DNA of 64,000 bases from Clostridiales bacterium (GTDB lineage Bacteria > Acidobacteriota > Aminicenantia > Aminicenantales > UBA8522): positions 1 to 64,000 of the forward strand of contig JARYMI010000001.1 in NCBI GenBank assembly GCA_029907205.1. Reading direction: 5' to 3'. The translations under genes were made by a program, and so were the position numbers. This document shows, piece after piece, positions 1-8,376 of the stretch. The number at the start of each line of letters is the position of its first letter. The stretch's first letter is position 1. The notes under the pieces are model-generated. The model searched no databases, was not told where the DNA came from, and saw nothing but the letters and a program-made list of their open reading frames with translations.

Positions 1-91
1 ATAGAGACGCTCCCTCGGCCGGCACAGCCAAAAAAGAAACTCTTATCCCCAATTATGCTTCGTCAGCGCCGCTGACAAGGGAGATAAGACC

Positions 92-385
92 GTGATCATC
101 GCCGAGTTTTCGATCTTTCCGACGAGCGAAGGCGCCTCGGTCAGCCGTTTCGTCAGAGAGGCGATTCGGATAATCGAGGCGTCCGGCCTCCACAGCGAGA
201 CGGGAGGAATGTCTACGACCATCGAAGCGCCAGACCTCGACAGCCTTTTCCGGGTCATCAAAGAGGCCCACGCAGCCATCCTCAAGCTGGGAGCCAAGAG
301 GATCCACATCGACCTCAGGGTCGATCACCGGTTGGATAAAGAGGCCACCATCTCTTCCAAGCTCAAGGCCGTGGGGAAGGAATAA
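92..385 (+). CDS. MTH1187/YqgV-family thiamine-binding-like protein (DUF77)
   Basis: 97 aa, GTG start; MIIAEFSIFPTSEGASVSRFV...GLHSETGGMSTTIEA pattern typical of the DUF77 family. Confidence 0.8.
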   Translation: MIIAEFSIFPTSEGASVSRFVREAIRIIEASGLHSETGGMSTTIEAPDLDSLFRVIKEAHAAILKLGAKRIHIDLRVDHRLDKEATISSKLKAVGKE

Positions 386-517
386 CCGGCCAGAGCTATC
401 TCTATCGCCCGGCCCTGAATGACGCTTGTTGCTCTGCGGGCGATTCTCCTGTATACTCCCTGTTGAGTATTTTTATCGAAACGATAGATTATATAGTTAT
501 TATAAAGGAGAAATCCC

Positions 518-2605
518 ATGTCCGAAGAGAGAGGTTTTTCCGAGAACGCCCTGAAAATCCTCAAGGCCCGCTATTTCATGCGCAATGAAAAAGGCGATTT
601 TATCGATAAAGAGCCGGCCGATCTTTTCTGGCGCGTGGCGACGTTTGTCGCGTCAGCCGAAAGAACAAAAAAAGAGCAAGCGAGCTGGGCCCGGAAATTC
701 TTCGAAGCGATGATGGCCCGCGAGTTCCTGCCCAACAGCCCGACATTGACCGGCGCAGGACGCGACATGTGCCTCAGCGCCTGCTTCGTCCTGCCCATCG
801 AAGACTCGCTCGACTCGATCTTCGAGACTGTCAAGAACGCCGCTTTGGTGCACAAAGAAGGAGGCGGGACAGGGTTTGATTTCAGCCAGCTCCGTCCCAA
901 AGGAAGCTTCGTCCGCAAGACCCAGGGCATTGCCTCGGGTCCCGTGTCCTTCCTCAGGGTTATCGATGCCGCCACCGAAGCCGTCAAGCAGGGGGGAACG
1001 CGACGCGGAGCCAACATGGGCATTCTCCGCGTTGACCACCCCGATATCGAGGAGTTCATCCGGATGAAAATCGACGGCCGGAGCGTCAATAATTTCAATA
1101 TTTCGGTTGCGGCCACCGATGTCTTCATGGAGGCCATGAGAAACGACGCCTCCTACGATATTTTCGACCCTTACCGCAAGGCCATCGTGGGAAAGAAAAA
1201 GGCACGCCAGATATTCGATATGATCGTCGAGTCGGCCTGGGCTGTGGGCGACCCCGGCTTGATCTTCATCGACCGGATCAACAAACTCAACCCCACGAGG
1301 AGTCTTGGGCCAATACGGGCCACAAATCCCTGCGGCGAACAACCCCTCCACGAGTATGAATCCTGCAATCTCGGCTCGATCAACCTGAGCCGATTTTACA
1401 TCGCTCGGAAAAAAGACCAGTTCGACTGGGAAAGGTTCGGTCAAGTCATCAGCCTGGCGGTGCGCTTCCTCGACAACGTCATCGACGTCAACCGGTACCC
1501 TCTTCCAGAAATCGAAAAGATGACCACGGCCAACCGCCGAATCGGCCTGGGCGTCATGGGCTGGGCCGACCTCCTCCTCCTGATGAAAATCAAGTACGAT
1601 TCGGCGGCCGCAACCCGGCTGGCCGAGAAAACGATGTCGTTCATGCGCCGGCAGGCCATAGCCGAATCAGCTCGCCTGGCCGAGGAGCGTGGCAACTTTC
1701 CCAACATTGGAAAGTCCGTTTTCAGGGGAAAGAAAATGCGGAACGCGACAACCCTGACCATCGCTCCAACCGGCACCATCTCTCGCATCGCCGGCTGCTC
1801 CTCGTCGATCGAGCCGATTTTTGCTTTTGAATTCACCTCGAAAATTATCGACGGCGAAATCAGAGATGTCCACCCGCTCTACGAGGAATGGAAGAGCAAG
1901 CACGGCGGTGAGCCTCTCCCGGATTATTTCCGTACAGCTCACGACATTCCGCCTGAATGGCATGTCCGGATGCAGGCCGCTTTCCAAAAGCAGGTGGACA
2001 ACTCTGTTTCCAAAACGATCAATTTCCCCAACAAGGCGAGTGCCAAAGATGTGGAAGCGGCGTATCTGTTAGCTTATGAGCTCGAAACCAAGGGGATCAC
2101 GATCTACCGCGACGGAAGCCGCGCCGAGCAGGTCCTCTACAAAGCGTCGCCAGAAGCCAGGCTCTATCCCAAGGAAAGGCCGGGCTCTCTGCCCTCTGTC
2201 ACCGACAAGATCAAGACCGGTTTCGGCAACCTCTACGTGACCATCTCTTACTACAACCAGAAGCCCTTCGAGGTATTCACGAGCATCGGCAAGAGCGGCT
2301 ACACGACCATGGCCGACGCCGAAGCCTTAGGGAGGCTGATTTCGCTGGCCCTCAGAAGCGGCGTCGACGCCAAGGAAGTCATCAGTCAGCTCAAAGGGAT
2401 TGGCGGGTCAGAGCCGATTTTCACCGAGGGAGGCCTGGTTCAGTCAATCCCTGACGCTATCGCGAAAATCCTGGAAAGGCACATCGGCCAGGTTCAGGAC
2501 AACGCCAGGGACGTTTTCCAGACAATCTGCAAGGTCTGCGGAGCCACGCTTCCCGACGAGAAATGCCCTGTCTGCCCCAACTGTGGCTGGAACCGCTGCT
2601 CCTGA
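518..2605 (+). CDS. nrdJ: Adenosylcobalamin-dependent (class II) ribonucleoside-diphosphate reductase
   Basis: 695 aa; NPCGEQPLHEYESCNLGSINLS and APTGTISRIAG motifs; C-terminal CxxC Zn-ribbon; AAAGGAG ribosome-binding site upstream. Confidence 0.93.
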   Translation: MSEERGFSENALKILKARYFMRNEKGDFIDKEPADLFWRVATFVASAERTKKEQASWARKFFEAMMAREFLPNSPTLTGAGRDMCLSACFVLPIEDSLDSIFETVKNAALVHKEGGGTGFDFSQLRPKGSFVRKTQGIASGPVSFLRVIDAATEAVKQGGTRRGANMGILRVDHPDIEEFIRMKIDGRSVNNFNISVAATDVFMEAMRNDASYDIFDPYRKAIVGKKKARQIFDMIVESAWAVGDPGLIFIDRINKLNPTRSLGPIRATNPCGEQPLHEYESCNLGSINLSRFYIARKKDQFDWERFGQVISLAVRFLDNVIDVNRYPLPEIEKMTTANRRIGLGVMGWADLLLLMKIKYDSAAATRLAEKTMSFMRRQAIAESARLAEERGNFPNIGKSVFRGKKMRNATTLTIAPTGTISRIAGCSSSIEPIFAFEFTSKIIDGEIRDVHPLYEEWKSKHGGEPLPDYFRTAHDIPPEWHVRMQAAFQKQVDNSVSKTINFPNKASAKDVEAAYLLAYELETKGITIYRDGSRAEQVLYKASPEARLYPKERPGSLPSVTDKIKTGFGNLYVTISYYNQKPFEVFTSIGKSGYTTMADAEALGRLISLALRSGVDAKEVISQLKGIGGSEPIFTEGGLVQSIPDAIAKILERHIGQVQDNARDVFQTICKVCGATLPDEKCPVCPNCGWNRCS

Positions 2606-2609
2606 ATTC

Positions 2610-2635
2610 GGGGGACGCCATACATAATGCACTTA
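2610..2635 (+). repeat. Solo terminal sequence GGGGGACGCCATACATAATGCACTTA
   Basis: Near-identical to the left arm of the inverted repeat at 32561-32668. Confidence 0.6.
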
Positions 2636-2702
2636 ACACTTCATACATATTTTTTATATCTGGGGGCAAGAGAGTCAGTCCGAGCGTCTCTCTAATTTCA
2701 CA

Positions 2703-3185
2703 TCAGAATTTGTACCCTATTTTTCGCAGGAATTCCTTCCTGAACTTGATATCTTCCTCTTTCTCGACACCCTTGGTCTTCAGGCCGTCAACGACCCCCA
2801 GGATGCCTCGGCCGGTCTCTGTCTCAGCTACAACAACCTCAACGGGGTTGGCCGTAGCGCAAAAAATGCGGCAGACTTCTGGAACATTCTTGACAGCGTT
2901 GAGGATGTTGATGGGAAAACCGTTCTCCAGAAAAATGATGAAGCTGTGCCCGGCAGCGATGGTCAGGGCATTCTTCCTGGCCAGGTCGATGAGTTTGTCG
3001 TCGTTGCCCGAATAGCGGACGAGCGACGGCCCCGATGATTCGCAGAAAGCCAGGCCGAATTTAAGATGCGGCGCCGTCGTGACGATGGCCTCGTGGATAT
3101 CCTCAACCGTCTTGATGAAATGGGACTGGCCAAGGATAAAGTTCATGTCGGCGGGCTTTTCGATCTTGATGACCTTGATTTCCAT
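2703..3185 (-). CDS. Adenosine-specific kinase (DUF355 family)
   Basis: MEIKVIKIEKPADMNFILGQSHFIKTVEDIHEAI... 161 aa; internal ATG at 3185 preferred over the ORF-track start. Confidence 0.8.
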   Translation of the reverse strand: MEIKVIKIEKPADMNFILGQSHFIKTVEDIHEAIVTTAPHLKFGLAFCESSGPSLVRYSGNDDKLIDLARKNALTIAAGHSFIIFLENGFPINILNAVKNVPEVCRIFCATANPVEVVVAETETGRGILGVVDGLKTKGVEKEEDIKFRKEFLRKIGYKF

Positions 3186-3328
3186 TCTTACCCTCCTGAG
3201 GTATATTATTATATTCGCGGGCCAATCTTTTCCCAACAGAAAATAATGCGCAGCGAGAAAAAAATACAGGAAAGGGAACTCTCTTTGGAAGCAAAGAGCG
3301 TAATGCGCGGGAAACGGGGCGAAGCGCA

Positions 3329-3361
3329 TTTAGTCGATTTTAGCAAGCTTCTTCGACTAAA
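3329..3361. repeat. Hairpin TTTAGTCGA-(15 nt)-TCGACTAAA
   Basis: Perfect 9-bp inverted repeat about 85 nt upstream of the PKD-protein start. Confidence 0.6.
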
Positions 3362-3445
3362 TTTTAGCTCCCAGGAGGTTAGGGAAAAAGTATTTCCCTT
3401 GACAAAACTTCCAGAGTTACGGCAATATAAGGGCCGGAGTTGGAG

Positions 3446-5545
3446 ATGAAAATTCTATCAAGAAATTGCTTTATCTTATTCGCAACCTTCTTTTTTCTCT
3501 TTTCTTTGGCCACCTCTTTAGAGGCAGCCGCCAATATTTCCCAGACTCCCAATGTGGCTTCCTGGGCTCCCCGGATAGCGGTCGATTCCGCGGGAAACCT
3601 CCACGTTGTCTGGGCTGAGTATTACACACCCCCTCAGCACACCCTTCCCAATCCGGGAACAGGCGACGCTTTTTACTCGAAGTATGATGTCAGCACTCAG
3701 ACATGGAGCACGCCGCTCAACCTCAGCAACTCAGCCCGGGTGAATAGCAGTGAATACCGACCCGTCGGGATCGACATTGACAGTTCTAATACCATTTATG
3801 TGGTTTATATCGATAATAATCTCACTATTAAGCTAAGGACTTTTTCAACGGGCGCTGGTTGGAGCTCTCCTTTCGACATTTCCTCCCATAGCAATGACGA
3901 AATTGACTGCGCCAGGATTGCCGTAGACCCGGGCGGCAACATCTATACGTGCTGGTGGGGCATTTGGTCTGGTGTTGTCTATTCCAGAGCCCGGGTGGGC
4001 GGAACCTGGGAAAGCGTCAGAACCTTAAGCGTGGGCCGCAGGTCAAAGTTCCCTGACATCGCTGTGGGCAGCAACGAGGTCTGGGCCACCTTTGTTCAGC
4101 GCGACCCGGCCGAATATTACACGTACTACCTCAGGCGGAGCAAAAGCCTCAACGCGTCCTGGTCTTCTCCCCAGATCGTCTATCAGAGTCCTCCAGAGAA
4201 CGGCCATGAATTTCCGGCCATCGAAATAGACAGCAATGAAACCCCTCATCTCATCTGGATGCTCCGCGTCGACCCTGATTCTTATGACCGGTGGACTGTC
4301 TACTCCCAATGGACAGGGGCCGGCTGGACCTCTCCCCAGGTCATTTCTTCGCAGGCGCTGCTCCACTATCCTTCTCTGCATAAAAGAGGAAATAACCTTT
4401 ATGCAATCTATCAGTACGGATCCTGGGGAAACGGAGTCGCCGCTCTCTACAACACGCGCATAAGCGGCGCCTGGACCGGCCAGACAACTGTGCCCGACTC
4501 TGTCGGCGTCACGTACGTCGATGTCTCAACAAGCCCATCCCAGGATAAGATTTACTTCGTCTGGGATGCAGGAGGAGAGATCTGGTGCAACATGGGCGCA
4601 ACGGGCCCGCCGCCGCCCCCGCCGCCCGGATACCCTGTGGCCAACTTCTCTTTTTCTCCGACCTCGGGGAACGCCCCCTTGACAGTCACCTTCGATGCTT
4701 CGGCCTCTTATGACCCCGACGGAACTATCGTCAGCTATGCCTGGAGCTTCGGCACCGGTGCCACAGGGTCGGGCCGGGTGACCTCCTACACGTACACGAC
4801 TGCCGGCACCTTCACGATAAGGCTCACCGTCACGGATAACGACGGAAAAACCGGCAGCACCACCAAGACCATTACAGTCCTCCAGTTTAACTATCCTCCA
4901 AATGCGGAATTCAGCTTCTCTCCGACGACCGGAATTTTTCCCCTCCAGGTCACTTTTGACGCTTCTGCCTCCACGGACCCCGACGGCAGCATCGTCCTGT
5001 ACAGCTGGGAGTTCGGTGACGGAGCCACAGGCTCTGGCAGGGTCGTCACCCACACCTACCAAAGGTGGGGGACTTTTTCTATCAAGCTCACCGTCAGGGA
5101 TGATAGAAACGCTACCGCCTCCAAGATCCGAACGATTGAAGTCCTGCGGCTTTTCCAGCCCCTCAACATCCGCTGGCAGACCCATGTCGACCAAAGCCTT
5201 TTCCAGACGCGTTACGTCACCGAAGTGAAATGGGACAAAAACCCGCAGAATGACCAGCTCGGGGCACAGTTCGGCGTCCAGATCGTCCGCTACAGGATTT
5301 GGCGGAAAAAAACAGCCGATCTCTACGCTTCCTATATCCCCATCGCTGAGGTCGCCGCGGACATCTATCGTCATTTGGATACAAAAGCTGGCGGCAAGGA
5401 CCTTCACACGTACACCGTTACAGCCATCGATAACCAGGGCCGCGAAAGCCCCATCATCGATGCCTCCTTTAGCCGCCAAACCGAGGTCCAGGAACAAAAG
5501 AACCCCGGAAAATTGCGCGGGCTGGTCAAAAAAACGACAAGCTAA
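3446..5545 (+). CDS. Secreted protein with sialidase/BNR-like N-terminal region and two PKD domains
   Basis: Signal peptide; two copies of NFSFSPTSGNAPLTVTFDASASYDPDGTIVSYAWSFG-type PKD repeats; ATG at 3446 with GGAG upstream. Confidence 0.8.
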   Translation: MKILSRNCFILFATFFFLFSLATSLEAAANISQTPNVASWAPRIAVDSAGNLHVVWAEYYTPPQHTLPNPGTGDAFYSKYDVSTQTWSTPLNLSNSARVNSSEYRPVGIDIDSSNTIYVVYIDNNLTIKLRTFSTGAGWSSPFDISSHSNDEIDCARIAVDPGGNIYTCWWGIWSGVVYSRARVGGTWESVRTLSVGRRSKFPDIAVGSNEVWATFVQRDPAEYYTYYLRRSKSLNASWSSPQIVYQSPPENGHEFPAIEIDSNETPHLIWMLRVDPDSYDRWTVYSQWTGAGWTSPQVISSQALLHYPSLHKRGNNLYAIYQYGSWGNGVAALYNTRISGAWTGQTTVPDSVGVTYVDVSTSPSQDKIYFVWDAGGEIWCNMGATGPPPPPPPGYPVANFSFSPTSGNAPLTVTFDASASYDPDGTIVSYAWSFGTGATGSGRVTSYTYTTAGTFTIRLTVTDNDGKTGSTTKTITVLQFNYPPNAEFSFSPTTGIFPLQVTFDASASTDPDGSIVLYSWEFGDGATGSGRVVTHTYQRWGTFSIKLTVRDDRNATASKIRTIEVLRLFQPLNIRWQTHVDQSLFQTRYVTEVKWDKNPQNDQLGAQFGVQIVRYRIWRKKTADLYASYIPIAEVAADIYRHLDTKAGGKDLHTYTVTAIDNQGRESPIIDASFSRQTEVQEQKNPGKLRGLVKKTTS

Positions 5546-5580
5546 AAAACCGCCTCAAGCTCGTCTTCAGCGGTCACGCC

Positions 5581-7764
5581 TCAGCGGGCTTCCTGACGGC
5601 GGAGTTTGTCGTCACCCGCGCCTGACACGGAAGGGGAATTCCTCCTTGTCTTCCGGATGACGACCTTGTCCACGTAGAGAACGACATTCCCCTTGCTCAA
5701 GACCCTGAGCCCGAGCTCGGTTTGATCTTCGAGAGTCAAAGGCAAGCGGAAGCTCCGGTATTCCCGGGGGCCTGAAAAATCCCTGCCGGAGATTTTTCTC
5801 GACCCGAGTGTTCTTCCCTTTGTAGCCTCATACACCTCCACCCTTGCTATGGTCCCTGGCGGCGGTGAATCGCTTCCTGTTTTTAAAAAGAAAAAAACTT
5901 CGTATTCGCCAGGCTGATAAAAAATCTGGCCGAGCTCAATTTTGTTGTTGGGCGTTCCTTCCATCACGCGGGCATACTTTCCTGAGGCCTCAGAGTCATA
6001 GCGGGGAATTCCCGTGCCCCAGTAAAAAAACTCCCCCTCATAGACAGTCTCATCCTTTTTTTCCTCCGCTGAGGACGGCGGATGGAGATCCCAGAGTTCA
6101 AAGTGCGTCTTCCAGAGAGGGAAGCGGGCGATGACCCGCGCTCTTTTCATGGCCTCTGAATAGTATTCCCAGTAAAATCTCCCTTCCTTAAAATAAGGGA
6201 TAAGAAAAAGATGAGTGACCTTATACGTGTCGAGAAAATCCCGCCGCTCGTGGATATAATAATCATAGCCATGACCAATATGCTGATTCTCCATAACCAT
6301 GAGGGGCGCGCTCAGTCCGCCGATGGACATCTTTTCGAAAGCGCGGCCGAGATCTCGGGAAATATCCCTGACATCATAGCGAGGCGCAATGGCCCAGGCA
6401 AAATAGGGTTTAAGGTTAAGGAAAAGGTAGACAGCCACTACTCCCCCGATAAACACCCACCTGAGTAAGGCAGGCAAGGGAATTTGGAACCGTCGCGGCA
6501 TCACTTTAAGGAAAACGGCCACAAGAACGGTCGCCGCCAGGCTGATGACCAGGAAGCGGATGGTCGAGGCCTCCATCGCGGGAAACGAAGGCAGCCTTTT
6601 TCTCCAGAGAAAAATGTCCGTGAACGTGTAAAACGCCCAAGGAAAGAAAAAAACATAAAAAGGGAATGGAATTTTTTCCGGCTTCTGGATTCGCTGGGCT
6701 CGAGAGAACTGGTAGAGTGCAAGCGTTGTCAGGAAGATGCTGGGCAAGAGAAGGGGCAGGTCGTGCCGGAGAGGCCTGTAATAAACGCAGGATAAGTACG
6801 CATAGTTGGAGACAATCCAGATTGCGGATATCCAGCCAAGAAGAGGAACCTGGCGAGGCTTCCTGAACGCCGCATAGGCTAAGAAAAGAAGAAAGACGAC
6901 GGTCACGGTCGTGAGCAAAGGCTCTTCAAACCAATGGTAGAGCGGTCTCTCCCAGAAATTCCGGATGACCCAGTAGAGCCGGCCTGGGGTGAGGCGACGG
7001 ATGTTGTCAGCGCTGATATCGCGGAAGAGCTTCAGGTTTGGGAGGTAGAGCAGAAAGACCCAGGGGGCAAAAATCACGGCGATTCCCAAGCCGAAAAGAC
7101 CCGTTGACTTGAGCATTGTTATTAGCCCCTTGCCTCTTTGAAAAAAAGTGTAGAGCAAAAGCCCCAGGACGACCGCGGGAAAAACGAGCAAGAATATCGC
7201 CTTAGCCGTGAAGGAAATAAAACAGAAAATTCCGGCCAGAAAATAGTAAACGGGCTTCTTTTTTTCGGCGATCATCAACAGGTAAAAAGTCAAGCAAGCA
7301 AAAAAAAGCATCGGCATGATTCTGTTCGCCACCCGGCTGAACATCGTGAATTCGTAGCTCGCGCCGAGGAGAAGGACGCCCAACAGGGCAAAGCCTCCCG
7401 AAACGATTCTTTTAAGGATAAAAAAGACAAGGACGAGCACGAGCGAGCTGAACAGCACCGGCACGACGTTCATCTGAGCGATTCCAACGCCGAAAAGGCG
7501 AAAGACCACGTAGGTGATGTAGTGAGGGATGGGAGTAATGTAGATATAATTCAGGGCCCAGTCATCAATTTTCCATTCGCCCGTGAGAATCTTGAGCCGG
7601 GCGTTGAAGGCGTAGTTCCCGGGGTCACAGATATACCCGGGGCTGAGAGGGTCAAGGTCTTTTGGTGCATCGGCGCCCAGATGGATGAAGCGCATCAGGA
7701 AAAGGACGGCGAAGAACAGAAAAAGAAGGACAAACCGGGTTACTTTTTTTGGCTGGCCGGCCAT
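5581..7764 (-). CDS. ArnT-like GT39 family integral membrane glycosyltransferase
   Basis: 727 aa, multiple hydrophobic helices, N-terminal DPLSPGYICDPGNYAFNARL acidic loop typical of GT39/PMT-like proteins. Confidence 0.7.
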   Translation of the reverse strand: MAGQPKKVTRFVLLFLFFAVLFLMRFIHLGADAPKDLDPLSPGYICDPGNYAFNARLKILTGEWKIDDWALNYIYITPIPHYITYVVFRLFGVGIAQMNVVPVLFSSLVLVLVFFILKRIVSGGFALLGVLLLGASYEFTMFSRVANRIMPMLFFACLTFYLLMIAEKKKPVYYFLAGIFCFISFTAKAIFLLVFPAVVLGLLLYTFFQRGKGLITMLKSTGLFGLGIAVIFAPWVFLLYLPNLKLFRDISADNIRRLTPGRLYWVIRNFWERPLYHWFEEPLLTTVTVVFLLFLAYAAFRKPRQVPLLGWISAIWIVSNYAYLSCVYYRPLRHDLPLLLPSIFLTTLALYQFSRAQRIQKPEKIPFPFYVFFFPWAFYTFTDIFLWRKRLPSFPAMEASTIRFLVISLAATVLVAVFLKVMPRRFQIPLPALLRWVFIGGVVAVYLFLNLKPYFAWAIAPRYDVRDISRDLGRAFEKMSIGGLSAPLMVMENQHIGHGYDYYIHERRDFLDTYKVTHLFLIPYFKEGRFYWEYYSEAMKRARVIARFPLWKTHFELWDLHPPSSAEEKKDETVYEGEFFYWGTGIPRYDSEASGKYARVMEGTPNNKIELGQIFYQPGEYEVFFFLKTGSDSPPPGTIARVEVYEATKGRTLGSRKISGRDFSGPREYRSFRLPLTLEDQTELGLRVLSKGNVVLYVDKVVIRKTRRNSPSVSGAGDDKLRRQEAR

Positions 7765-7808
7765 GTGTCCCTAAGTATTAACACACCCCCCCTGATGTGT
7801 CAACGAAG

Positions 7809-8255
7809 TCAGGAAGAGTGGTCGTGGATGATTCGCCAGCCTTCAGGGAGCCTCTTGAAGATGATCGTGAAGACGCCTTCCCGCAGAGAATCTTTGATCT
7901 TGAGCTTCCAGCGGCCGAGGACATAGGCGAAATCATCGCTGAGGACATTCACCTCAAGGTCGGTAAAATCAAGCTCCCCCCAGTTTTCGCCAGAATAGCT
8001 CTTCTTGTACCTTTCGAGGAGCGCCTTCCAGCCGCGCAGCCTGTTGGCTCCTGACTGAAACGTGAACTCATCCGAATTCCAGTAGTAGGCCATGAACCCT
8101 TCAAGGTCCTGCCTGTTCCAGGATTCTTTCTGGAGTTCGAGGATTCCAATCAGCTCACCCTTAATATATGGCGACTCGGAAGAGCCCGCCTGATTGACGA
8201 TCATGAGAACGACGAATCCAACCAGCCATTTTTTCATTGCTTTTCCTCCCGGCAA
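7809..8255 (-). CDS. SnoaL/NTF2-like (DUF4440-type) secreted protein
   Basis: ILELQKESWNRQDLEGFMAYYWNSDEFTFQSGANRLRGWKALLERYKKSY... with signal peptide. Confidence 0.75.
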   Translation of the reverse strand: MPGGKAMKKWLVGFVVLMIVNQAGSSESPYIKGELIGILELQKESWNRQDLEGFMAYYWNSDEFTFQSGANRLRGWKALLERYKKSYSGENWGELDFTDLEVNVLSDDFAYVLGRWKLKIKDSLREGVFTIIFKRLPEGWRIIHDHSS

Positions 8256-8376
8256 TCTTGATCAAACAGATTTTATCATACGAATTTCGCCGATTGATAT
8301 AGTCTGAAAAATTCTATACATCGAGGCGGAACGTTTCATCGGCGCTGACGTAAAAATTTGAACGCCGCGAGGCGGC

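Noticed and set aside
386-517. Cobalamin riboswitch upstream of class II RNR
   Set aside because: Gap is only about 130 nt and I see no B12-box-like sequence.
653-1444. Long minus-strand ORF antisense to nrdJ
   Set aside because: High-GC shadow frame; no recognisable protein motif, and the opposite strand encodes a clear NrdJ.
4526-5497. 323-aa minus-strand ORF
   Set aside because: Shadow of the PKD-domain gene; repetitive composition mirrors the PKD repeats.
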